A DNA stretch of 64,000 nt from Lachnospiraceae bacterium UBA4338 (GTDB taxonomy: Bacteria > Bacillota > Clostridia > Lachnospirales > Lachnospiraceae). The notes under the pieces were generated by a model. It was not told the origin of the DNA, ran no database searches, and was given only the letters and a program-made list of their open reading frames with translations. Both the position numbers and the translations under genes were made by a program. The DNA is taken from NCBI GenBank assembly GCA_002393735.1, contig DGTK01000007.1, positions 124,001 to 188,000 of the forward strand, in the 5' to 3' direction. Positions 1-7,927 of this stretch are shown here, piece after piece. Numbering within the stretch: position 1 is the first letter of the stretch; every line of letters starts with the position of its first letter.

Positions 1-1505
1 TTTTCTGTATCCTGTCCAAAATACTCACTAGAGTTCAACAACTCTTTTCGTAAAGTATCATTATTTTTATAATTATTTTTTAGTATATGTTGAATATCAC
101 TTAATGACATTCTTTTTTCTTTGTATACTATCCTCTCCAAGTTTAGAAAAGAATTAACAGTATTTGCTAAACCCTCAGTCAAAATACCGTAATTATTATA
201 CTTCGCGCCACCATTTGCCAAATCAACACCTGACGTAATGCAATCTTCAAAAAATATTGACATCAACGGAGTTTCCTCCCATATAGTTTTGTCTATATCA
301 GACATTGCCTTTCTTAACGCACAATCAACATTCTCATTATATTCTTTAATGATATCATTAAAGCCTAAATTTTCTGTGTTTTTTAATTCTTTAATTGTTT
401 TTACAAAAGTCTCAGCAAACGAATAATTGTATAAATTATTCTGATCTAACGATTTGCCCACAATAACTGGTTCCCAACAAGCAGATACAGCATAATTATA
501 TGCGTCATCATCCTTATATCCATATTCATTTAATAATGGTATAATTACATCATCGTTTGAAAGAAGCGGACTTCCGTTCCCACTCATAATACTTTCCATT
601 GCTTTTTGCAATAATTCAGATGGGGTTTTGTTTGAAACCCTAAGCAAAGTTTTAGGATCCGGTAAATGTATTTCTTTTACTGCATCTATAAATAGGTATG
701 TATACTTATTACAAAAATAGCTTCCATCAGGATTCAACCCACCTAAAATAATTAACTGTCCAGTATCTCCAAGCATAGTTTGACTTTTATATTCAAAATT
801 CTTATGAATCATTCTACAAAACTCGCTTATTAAAGATTTTGCTTCTGTCTCATCTTCAAAATTAAAACGGTTTAAGACTTTATCCAATCGACCTAAACCA
901 ACAAGAACAGAGCCCGTTTGATGAAACATCGCATTCCAAAACAATACTCTTTGTAAAGCATCATACAAATCACTAGCCGGCCTATCTTTCATAGACTTAA
1001 GATTACTAATGATTTTTTTGGCATTTTCACTATTATATTTAGATAATTCATTACATATCTTATCAATATACTTTTCTACATACTCAATTGTTTTTATATA
1101 TACCTCTGTATTTTTTCCTCTTGTTTTAATGTTTTCTTTGATAGTTTTCATAGAGTTGTCAACAATAAGAGAGTAATCAACTGGCATATTTCCTATCGGA
1201 CGACGCCTATTATTAAAATATATTTTTTCATCAATCCAATAATAGAATCTGTCATTTTCATCATAAGATACAGTCATTGCATCAAATAAATCACCATATT
1301 GGTTTTCTTTGTCTAAACGATAATATACAATCTTCAAACCAAATATACTAAAAAAACCTTTAATTCCACATTTGACAACAGAGAATAATCCTCTCTTATT
1401 TTCATGCCTATCATATATTCTTATTGCCCTTTTATATATAACAAGCAATACTTGATAGAATTTTATTCTTTTTTTATACATAAATAAGATTATTTTTGAA
1501 AGCAT
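1..1505 (-). CDS. Glycyl radical enzyme (PFL-like), 3' part outside window
   Basis: The frame is open from the ATG at 1505 to the window edge, giving 501 visible residues. A TGAGG ribosome site lies 5 bases before the start. The protein matches the pyruvate formate-lyase/glycyl radical enzyme fold. The thiyl cysteine is in SACWEP (Cys343, Glu345), and the GGAKYN block is at 432-437, followed by a typical LNLERIVYKEK-type helix. The glycyl loop should lie beyond the left edge. Cys-x-Glu is the arrangement of the dehydratase/lyase branch; true PFL has Cys-Cys, so formate-lyase activity is unlikely. Cys343 sits about 90 residues earlier than in glycerol dehydratase. The first 65 or so residues are basic and aromatic and look like a membrane-binding segment instead of the usual N-terminus. 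It starts 16 bases after a glycosyltransferase, so it is probably the last or a late gene of the glycan operon. Substrate unknown; the class is secure. Confidence 0.85.
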   Translation of the reverse strand, partial: MLSKIILFMYKKRIKFYQVLLVIYKRAIRIYDRHENKRGLFSVVKCGIKGFFSIFGLKIVYYRLDKENQYGDLFDAMTVSYDENDRFYYWIDEKIYFNNRRRPIGNMPVDYSLIVDNSMKTIKENIKTRGKNTEVYIKTIEYVEKYIDKICNELSKYNSENAKKIISNLKSMKDRPASDLYDALQRVLFWNAMFHQTGSVLVGLGRLDKVLNRFNFEDETEAKSLISEFCRMIHKNFEYKSQTMLGDTGQLIILGGLNPDGSYFCNKYTYLFIDAVKEIHLPDPKTLLRVSNKTPSELLQKAMESIMSGNGSPLLSNDDVIIPLLNEYGYKDDDAYNYAVSACWEPVIVGKSLDQNNLYNYSFAETFVKTIKELKNTENLGFNDIIKEYNENVDCALRKAMSDIDKTIWEETPLMSIFFEDCITSGVDLANGGAKYNNYGILTEGLANTVNSFLNLERIVYKEKRMSLSDIQHILKNNYKNNDTLRKELLNSSEYFGQDTE

Positions 1506-1521
1506 AAAAACCTCATCAATT

Positions 1522-2409
1522 TCAATTTATATAATCTATCTTTACTCTTCTAAATGTTCCTACTATAGTTCCGCGAACAATAATGAAAATCTTTTTTAAT
1601 TTACATTCAGTCTTACTAAAAATTATTTGTAGAATCAAATACATATTGAATAAAAAATGCTTACAATATGTCGAAACACCTCTCATTCTAACAGTAGTCA
1701 TTGTATTTCGATAAAAATAATAAAATCTGTCAATTCTATCTCTGGGAGCATTTATAATGTCAATACCAACGTTATCCTTCATATAATGATAAACAGTACT
1801 CTCGCCAATAAGAAAACCCGAATAACCAGCCTTTATAATTCTTGTAGAATATTCTCCATCATCTCCCCAAATAAAATATTCTTTTATTGGCAAACCAACT
1901 TCCTTAACAACTGATGCAGGAATAAACATGGCTACAAATGATGTATGTGATATTTCTATTATCTTATTATCAATGTACTCATTCCACCTATATACAGTAC
2001 TTGGGATATTCATAAGGCATGGCATACCATCCTTAAACAAAACGTTACTTGTTAAAAAACCAATTTTTTCTTTTTTTAAAATATCAAATGAATCAATAAG
2101 TTTTTCCAAAGCAGAAGGTGTAACAATCGTATCATCATCCATAATCCATAAATAATCACACTCAAGTTCATAAGCTTTTCTTATTCCATAATAAAAGCCT
2201 CCCGCACCTCCGTAATTCTCTTCTAAATTTAATATCTCAAAACAAGTATCATTTTCAAAACTATCTAAATATTCTTTCGTACCATCTGTACTTGCATTAT
2301 TAACAACAACAATCTTTTTAATTCTAAATGTCTGTTCTTGAAGTTTTTCCAGAGTAAGTTTTAACAAATCTAAGCGATTATATGTTACAACAACTGCATT
2401 AACTGTCAT
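1522..2409 (-). CDS. Family 2 glycosyltransferase, GlfT2/rhamnosyltransferase-like
   Basis: A 295-residue cytoplasmic GT-A glycosyltransferase. The N-terminus carries VVVTYNR and NASTDGT (about 38-44), the metal/nucleotide-sugar DDD motif is at 91-93, EENYGGAGGF is at 63-72, and the acceptor-side motif WGDDGEYSTR is at 181-190, followed by a conserved His at 208. The DDD plus W-DD-E pattern is typical of galactofuranosyl- and rhamnosyltransferases of the GlfT2 type. It follows a second, related transferase by 16 bases and precedes the glycyl radical enzyme by 16 bases, so it belongs to the surface-polysaccharide operon. The sugar donor cannot be read from sequence. Confidence 0.85.
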   Translation of the reverse strand: MTVNAVVVTYNRLDLLKLTLEKLQEQTFRIKKIVVVNNASTDGTKEYLDSFENDTCFEILNLEENYGGAGGFYYGIRKAYELECDYLWIMDDDTIVTPSALEKLIDSFDILKKEKIGFLTSNVLFKDGMPCLMNIPSTVYRWNEYIDNKIIEISHTSFVAMFIPASVVKEVGLPIKEYFIWGDDGEYSTRIIKAGYSGFLIGESTVYHYMKDNVGIDIINAPRDRIDRFYYFYRNTMTTVRMRGVSTYCKHFLFNMYLILQIIFSKTECKLKKIFIIVRGTIVGTFRRVKIDYIN

Positions 2410-2425
2410 TTACATCTATCTCCTT

Positions 2426-3337
2426 CTATACTTTCCAACCTGGTTTATACACTGGATGAATTCCCATATTTCCTTTTTTTCCATCTTTTATAGCATCATT
2501 AACAACTTTCCATTTAATGTATCTAAAACTTAAAATTGCAGCTAACCTTCTTCTTATTATTCGCCAGAACAAAGACCATTTGTCAAAATGATTTAAAAAC
2601 ATTACAACCACATTTCGCGTTGCATAATAATCTCTCCATGACACATCTGTTCTAGAAGCAACATTATCTTTATGTTTAATTTTTATTGATGTTGTACAGA
2701 CTATTCGGCCAGTCTTTCTCATCCTTAAAGCATGTTCTACATCATCGTGATAAATAAAAAAGTCTTTTCTGGGAAGTCCTGCTTTGAGCAAATTATCTCT
2801 TTTCATAATAGTTCCCACAAAAGAATACATATCAATGTCAAATCCTTGATTATTTTTATACCATCTTTGAGGAATCGACATATCCTGAATTCCGAACATT
2901 GTTTTCTTCAATCTAAATCTTTGAAAATTTGAAATTCTTCCATCATACGAACATACACCACATATTGCAGATATTTCATCAATGTCATTCTTATGTTCAT
3001 TTATAAATATATCCGCATTCTTAAATGCATTCAAATCTGGAAACGCATCATCGTCAGCAACCCAGATCCAGTCAATATCATCAAATTCTTGAATATGCTT
3101 TAAACCCGCGTAGAAACCTCCACTTCCTCCTTGATTTTCGGATAAAAATATAACTTCTTTTTCTACACCGGCATCTTTTGCCTTCCAATTTTTTAAAAAT
3201 TCAACAGTTCCATCTGTACTACAATTATCTACAACCACAATACGATGTGGTTTTAAAGATTGATTTGTATAGCATTCTATTGACTCTTTTAAGTAATCTA
3301 TTCTATTGTACGTCACTATTACCGCGCCAAAATTCAT
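2426..3337 (-). CDS. Family 2 glycosyltransferase, GlfT2-like
   Basis: A 303-residue GT-A transferase, paralogous in layout to the next gene downstream. VIVTYNR is at 7-13, NCSTDGT at about 38-44, the DDD motif at 95-97 and the acceptor motif HDDVEHALR at 197-205. No membrane segments are evident, but the C-terminal third is basic with a hydrophobic stretch that may touch the membrane. The nearest GAGG lies about 20 bases before the ATG, so initiation may be weak or coupled. It likely adds one residue of the surface glycan; galactofuranose is a guess from the GlfT2-like motif set. Confidence 0.84.
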   Translation of the reverse strand: MNFGAVIVTYNRIDYLKESIECYTNQSLKPHRIVVVDNCSTDGTVEFLKNWKAKDAGVEKEVIFLSENQGGSGGFYAGLKHIQEFDDIDWIWVADDDAFPDLNAFKNADIFINEHKNDIDEISAICGVCSYDGRISNFQRFRLKKTMFGIQDMSIPQRWYKNNQGFDIDMYSFVGTIMKRDNLLKAGLPRKDFFIYHDDVEHALRMRKTGRIVCTTSIKIKHKDNVASRTDVSWRDYYATRNVVVMFLNHFDKWSLFWRIIRRRLAAILSFRYIKWKVVNDAIKDGKKGNMGIHPVYKPGWKV

Positions 3338-3415
3338 AAAAATCTAATAATAAATCCTCTTCTCCTCAAACACAATCTATCTATGGATAGGTCAAATTTA
3401 ATAACAAACTCGTAA

Positions 3416-4086
3416 TTAGTCACAAATAATTCCAATAATAATCTTTATTACATTTAATATTTTATTCTTTTCCTTATCATTTAAATAACTTGAATTAAGC
3501 TTACTCTTTGAATATTGAAGATAGGTACCCTCAGTCTCTTTCACAAGCAATTTATTAAAATACACTTCCCAACTAAAATACTCACTGCTTTCAATATAAT
3601 CTTCCGGATTATTCAGAATTGTCACTACTATTAAGACACACTATAAATATTATAGAACTCATTATATATTCTTTTAGTATCAGCATATTTACCGGATTTA
3701 TGGATACCATAAATCTCATCAACTGAATATGGCAGATTAGGTAAATCTTCACGAGTAATAATTACATAGTAGTTTCCTGAATTTTTAATTTTCTCTGCAA
3801 ATTCCTGAGATTTAATAACCGGACTATCTTCATCTACAAACACGATGCTGTCATTATGTTTATCAAGAATTAAATCCCATGTTGCATTATTAACCGTAAT
3901 ACATTCTTTCTTGCTTACGATCTCGATTCCGGAATCTTCACCAAGACGATTATAGGATTCAATCATCGAAAACAATGTTGTCTTTCCCGAAGCACTGTCG
4001 CCACGAATAATGGTTATATTACGTTTTATATCAAATTCATATCGTATTCTGCTGTTTTGAACGCAAATATGATATTTTCCCTTCAT
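3416..4086 (-). pseudogene. Decayed copy of the P-loop/TOPRIM-like protein
   Basis: This is a broken paralogue of the 332-residue protein at 5046-6044. The first 151 residues (3631-4086) keep the P-loop GDSASGKTT and the Walker-B-like SIVFVDED. They then stop at the point matching residue 148-150 of the intact copy, with four consecutive stop triplets (TAA TAG TAG TGA). A second, frameshifted stretch (3416-3625) matches the C-terminus of the intact copy from LDKPEDYI onward. About 110 residues between them, the TOPRIM-like part, have been deleted. The N-terminal piece still has a ribosome site and start and could be made as a stand-alone P-loop protein. The 3416-3625 part is almost certainly untranslated. 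Confidence 0.75.
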
Positions 4087-4088
4087 AC

Positions 4089-4538
4089 TTACCTTTCTTT
4101 AATCTTTACTGTCTCAGCAAGATACTCATCATAACTGTTGACTATTTTACCTGTATTAAGAATCTCTGCCTGAAAACCACTGACTTCTGCAAAACTCATA
4201 ACATGATGAAGATTAATAGTTAAATCTTTCTCTTTTGCAATATTACAAATCCATTTGGCACAATTATCACCGCAGGCAGAGGCATTAAAAATCTTTCCCG
4301 ACTTATCAAAAGCCATAAGCATTAATGTTTTAACACCACCGGATAACTCTTTAACAGATATTGAACCAAGTACAGGACTGTCAATAACTCTTGGACCAAT
4401 AACTTCTGATTTATCGATATCCTTAATCATTTGAACAGATAAAGGATTGGTAATCCACTCATCTTCATAAGTATTATCAAAATATGTAGGTGGATGATAT
4501 ATTGAATTTTCAACATCTCCAAATACAATTTTTAGCAT
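4089..4538 (-). CDS. DUF4869-like protein, copy 2
   Basis: A 149-residue soluble protein of unknown function, recalled as DUF4869-like. Conserved features shared with the copy at 4613-5044 are the N-terminal FGD, the MIKDIDKS/MIEDVDKT helix, SPVLG, an LSGGVKT motif at 65-71, and a CGDNCAKW motif. LSGG followed by a polar residue and a hydrophobic helix resembles the ABC-ATPase signature, whereas the neighbouring P-loop protein lacks one. It lies 2 bases upstream of the decayed P-loop gene, mirroring the intact pair. Function unknown; the pairing with a P-loop protein is seen directly here twice. Confidence 0.7.
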   Translation of the reverse strand: MLKIVFGDVENSIYHPPTYFDNTYEDEWITNPLSVQMIKDIDKSEVIGPRVIDSPVLGSISVKELSGGVKTLMLMAFDKSGKIFNASACGDNCAKWICNIAKEKDLTINLHHVMSFAEVSGFQAEILNTGKIVNSYDEYLAETVKIKER

Positions 4539-4612
4539 TAATCTACCTCAATCCTCATCCTCATAATAAATCCGTCATTAGAATATCATGATCAATCATC
4601 ATTCAATAACAA

Positions 4613-5044
4613 TTACACATAGTCAACCGCACAATACAGATAATCTGTAAAACTCCTGACAACTACGCCCTTATTATCAACATATATATTCAAGTCATCA
4701 GGGAATTGCATAATATACTTAAGATTGACTGTTACATCTTTCATCTTACCAATTTCCAACAGCCACTTTGCGCAATTATCGCCACAACTGGTAGCATCAA
4801 AAATCAAATCTGGTTTTTCGTAAATCATAATCAGAGTTTGTACACCACCGGACAGTTTTTCCGGGGGAATAGGACCCAGTACCGGGCTGTCAAATACCAA
4901 ACCACCCATGTATTTCGTTTTATCCACATCCTCAATCATTTTCTGAACGAAAGAATCTTCTAACCATTTGGGATCATAATTAAACTTAAACCAACTCGGT
5001 CCATAATTTACTTTTTCCATATCACCAAATCTAATGTGTAACAT
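4613..5044 (-). CDS. DUF4869-like protein, copy 1
   Basis: A 143-residue paralogue of the protein at 4089-4538, with the same order of motifs: FGD at 6-8, FDSPVLG, LSGGVQT at 64-70 and CGDNCAKW. It starts one base after the stop of the intact P-loop/TOPRIM-like gene, so the two are translationally linked. The pair of Cys residues four apart in CGDNC could bind metal or form an active site, but no known enzyme motif is recognisable. The duplication implies the unit was copied as a P-loop gene plus DUF4869 gene together. Role unknown. Confidence 0.7.
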   Translation of the reverse strand: MLHIRFGDMEKVNYGPSWFKFNYDPKWLEDSFVQKMIEDVDKTKYMGGLVFDSPVLGPIPPEKLSGGVQTLIMIYEKPDLIFDATSCGDNCAKWLLEIGKMKDVTVNLKYIMQFPDDLNIYVDNKGVVVRSFTDYLYCAVDYV

Positions 5045-5045
5045 C

Positions 5046-6044
5046 TTAATTACCTTCTTTTATATCAATCAAACATCTGCGAATTTCATAAGGTATTACA
5101 TTCAATATCCTGTTGCTGACCAATTCACTTGTATAGTAGTCAGGCAGTTGATTTTTCTTATATCGCATAATTTGGTCATTTTCAGTCTTTGTTTCCAATA
5201 ACTGACTAAAGTATCTTTCCCAACTGAAAAACAAGGAACTATCAATATAATCTTCCGGTTTATCAAGTATTTTTTTTATATCAGCACCCTGTATAACACC
5301 GGATTTTAAAATCATCCATTCAAAAGATTCCGGCAAATACAGACCAATATGTTTCTTTTTTATCAAGAATTCAATTTTGTTTATATATGCTCCAAAAGCA
5401 GCTCCGTCAGCAATAATAATAATGTTTTTATTCTTATTTATATTATCTTCAACTACCTTGTAAATGTTACCATTTCCTTCAGCCGAAATACATTCGACCT
5501 GTTTTAAACTCTTTTTATAAAATTCAAATCCCGAATTATTATCTTCCAGAATTAACAGCACATCACGCTGATTATCCTGCGGTTTTTCCTCATCATATAA
5601 TGGATATAACTCATGATATACCTGTTCAGGAAAGTGATATTTCCCTGAAGTTCTAATTCCATATATTTCCTTTATACTATAAGGAAGATTGTACAAAGGT
5701 TGTCTGGTGATAATTACATAGTAATTATCGGACTCTTTAACCGTTTCGGCAAATTTTTCAGTATTAATGAATGCGTAGTCTTCGTCAATAAAAATAATGG
5801 AACCTGTTAATTCCTTCATGAATGATTCATAATGATTAAAACCGCCGCTATATACGACACATGGAACATCTGACTGTAGTCTTATTCCACCGGCATCTCC
5901 TCTGATAGTATATTCATTCAGAGCTTCGATCAATGTTGTTTTTCCTGTTCCGCTGTTACCTTGTATAACAGTTATATTCCTACGAATTACAAAATCATAT
6001 TTAATTCTTTCGCTCTCAACTATAACTCTATGACTACCTGTCAT
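5046..6044 (-). CDS. P-loop NTPase with TOPRIM-like C-terminal half
   Basis: A 332-residue protein. The N-terminal half has a Walker A motif GNSGTGKTT (29-37) and a Walker-B-like IIFIDED (83-89). No LSGG signature or other full ABC motif is visible. The second half has LLILEDNNSG (163-172) and IIIIADGAAFG (208-218), which fit the acidic strand-ends of a TOPRIM fold as in OLD-family nucleases; this is inference. It is followed immediately by the DUF4869-like gene, and the pair is duplicated downstream. It interrupts a run of glycan genes, so it may be a passenger module. I do not recognise a named family. Confidence 0.7.
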   Translation of the reverse strand: MTGSHRVIVESERIKYDFVIRRNITVIQGNSGTGKTTLIEALNEYTIRGDAGGIRLQSDVPCVVYSGGFNHYESFMKELTGSIIFIDEDYAFINTEKFAETVKESDNYYVIITRQPLYNLPYSIKEIYGIRTSGKYHFPEQVYHELYPLYDEEKPQDNQRDVLLILEDNNSGFEFYKKSLKQVECISAEGNGNIYKVVEDNINKNKNIIIIADGAAFGAYINKIEFLIKKKHIGLYLPESFEWMILKSGVIQGADIKKILDKPEDYIDSSLFFSWERYFSQLLETKTENDQIMRYKKNQLPDYYTSELVSNRILNVIPYEIRRCLIDIKEGN

Positions 6045-6047
6045 TAA

Positions 6048-7019
6048 CTATTCCTCATCCTCAAAATTAATCCTCTTCTCCTCAACCACAACCGGTCTGT
6101 GGATTACTCTGGTATTAATATTTAAGATATACTCCCCAATCAAACCAATAAAGAAAATCTGTATACCACCAAGCACGAATACACCTATCATAATCGGCGC
6201 ATAACCTGCTGAGAAGGAATACCAGAAGCAAAGTTTAAGAATCAAATATACCAAACCAATCAGTATACTCACAAAACTAACACCAATACCAAAGAACGTC
6301 GCTAAACGAAGACCAACTTTAGTATAAGATGTAAACGACAGCATCGCTCCATCATACAGTGTATAGAAGTTATTATGTGTCTTGCCGGCTCTTCTCTTAG
6401 GCTGTTCATACTCAATCTCAATTCTGTTAAATCCATCACCATACTCCGCCACAATTCCTCTGATAAAAGGAATCGGATCATCAAGTTCACGAAGCAGGGC
6501 TACAAAAGTCTTATCGTAAAGGCCAAAGCCCGTGAAGTGTTCAATCATTTTAACAGATGACATACTCTTAATCATCTTGTAATATATTGTTCTTGCAAGA
6601 TAAATCAGCGGATTTTCTTTAGAAGATGTCTTAACTCCGCTAACAATCTTATGCCCCTTCTCCCACTCATGCACGAATACGGGAATTAATTCCACCGGGT
6701 CCTGGAAGTCACAGCAAATCGGAATTGTGCAATCTCCCGTAGTTTCACAGATTCCGTGGAATGGTGAATTAAACTGGCCAAAATTAGTCACGTTGAAGAT
6801 AGCCCTTATCTTTTTATTACCTTCACAGAGTTTAACGATCTTATCCCTTGTTCCGTCAGTTGAAGCATTATCAATAAAAAGAATCTCATAATCATACTGT
6901 GGCAGTTCTTTAGTGATTATGTCAACCACGGCATCCGCCATCTGAACCACGTTTTCGGTCTCATTGAAGGTTGGAATCATTATGCTGATTTTCTTTAATT
7001 TTACGATTTCTTCACCCAT
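6048..7019 (-). CDS. Polyprenyl-phosphate glycosyltransferase (GtrB/DPM1-like)
   Basis: A 323-residue family-2 transferase with two C-terminal membrane helices (about 236-262 and 272-299), the architecture of enzymes that move a sugar from a nucleotide donor to undecaprenyl phosphate at the inner face of the membrane. Catalytic-domain motifs are IMIPTFNE (13-20), NASTDGT (51-57) and the metal-binding DFQD (104-107). It overlaps the upstream epimerase gene by 19 bases, so the two are coupled. It probably makes a lipid-linked sugar for glycan assembly or glycan side-branching. Donor sugar unknown. Confidence 0.87.
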   Translation of the reverse strand: MGEEIVKLKKISIMIPTFNETENVVQMADAVVDIITKELPQYDYEILFIDNASTDGTRDKIVKLCEGNKKIRAIFNVTNFGQFNSPFHGICETTGDCTIPICCDFQDPVELIPVFVHEWEKGHKIVSGVKTSSKENPLIYLARTIYYKMIKSMSSVKMIEHFTGFGLYDKTFVALLRELDDPIPFIRGIVAEYGDGFNRIEIEYEQPKRRAGKTHNNFYTLYDGAMLSFTSYTKVGLRLATFFGIGVSFVSILIGLVYLILKLCFWYSFSAGYAPIMIGVFVLGGIQIFFIGLIGEYILNINTRVIHRPVVVEEKRINFEDEE

Positions 7020-7924
7020 TCTATAGTTTCCTCAATTCCCTCTTCAAAAGTATATTTAGGGGTATAACCCGTATCTTCAATAAGCGATTTATTATCTGCG
7101 CACAGATACATAACCTGTCCGTCAAAATAAGGAATATCTCCAAGACCCAACTTAAGCGCCGGATCAATCTTATCCCTAATTATCTCAAAATATTCCTTAA
7201 GCGGCCTTGTCTCGCCGCTCCCAATTATGTAAACTTTTCCATCCCTGCCTTTTTCAGCTGCGCTGATTATTTCACCAGCCGCATCCTTAACATATATATA
7301 ATCCCACATCTGCTCGCCTTGGGTAAAAGAAGCCCTCTTTCCCTCCAGCATCGCTCTGATTCCCGACATTATAGGTGTATGTTCTCCATCAAAAGGTCCA
7401 TATATGGACACTATCCTAACCCATATATGCTTAATACCCATCTTAGCAGCCTGAATTCTTGTCATCTCTCCAGCCGCTAACTTGGCTATTCCATATCCAT
7501 TTTCAGGATTGCATGGAAGATCAGGTGAAACTTTAACTCCCTCTGGAAGTCTTCCATATTCAGCCTGGGAGCCTGTTCCAAGAAAGACTTTACAGCCTAA
7601 TTTAGCTGCAGCCTCCAGCGCATCAAGAGAACCCTTTATATTGGCAGTCTGGGCATACATATCATTTCTTGCTGTCCCATAGGTTCCATCCCATGCCAGA
7701 TGATAGAATTCATCATAGTGCTCATACCCTAATAAATCAGGCAATTTATCATATTGAGTGATATCACATTCAACTATTGAAATGTTGTCAAAACCACCAA
7801 GTGCATCTCTTCTTTTGGAATTCGGTCTGATAACTGCCGTTACCTCATCTCCTCTTTGAAGGAATTCCTCAATAAGGGCAATTCCTATCATTCCTGTTGC
7901 ACCTGTAATAATAATTCTGCTCAT
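7001..7924 (-). CDS. NAD-dependent epimerase/dehydratase (extended SDR)
   Basis: A 307-residue Rossmann enzyme acting on a nucleotide sugar. The glycine-rich NAD loop GATGMIG is at 8-14 and the catalytic Tyr-Lys pair is in YGIAK (144-148), with Ser119 just before it. The length matches extended SDR sugar epimerases/dehydratases/reductases. It is 3 bases after the ThDP enzyme gene and overlaps the next glycosyltransferase. In this context it probably finishes an unusual sugar made with the aldolase and ThDP enzyme, for example by reducing or epimerising a keto group. The exact reaction is not readable. Confidence 0.87.
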   Translation of the reverse strand: MSRIIITGATGMIGIALIEEFLQRGDEVTAVIRPNSKRRDALGGFDNISIVECDITQYDKLPDLLGYEHYDEFYHLAWDGTYGTARNDMYAQTANIKGSLDALEAAAKLGCKVFLGTGSQAEYGRLPEGVKVSPDLPCNPENGYGIAKLAAGEMTRIQAAKMGIKHIWVRIVSIYGPFDGEHTPIMSGIRAMLEGKRASFTQGEQMWDYIYVKDAAGEIISAAEKGRDGKVYIIGSGETRPLKEYFEIIRDKIDPALKLGLGDIPYFDGQVMYLCADNKSLIEDTGYTPKYTFEEGIEETIEWVKKS

Positions 7925-7927
7925 TAT

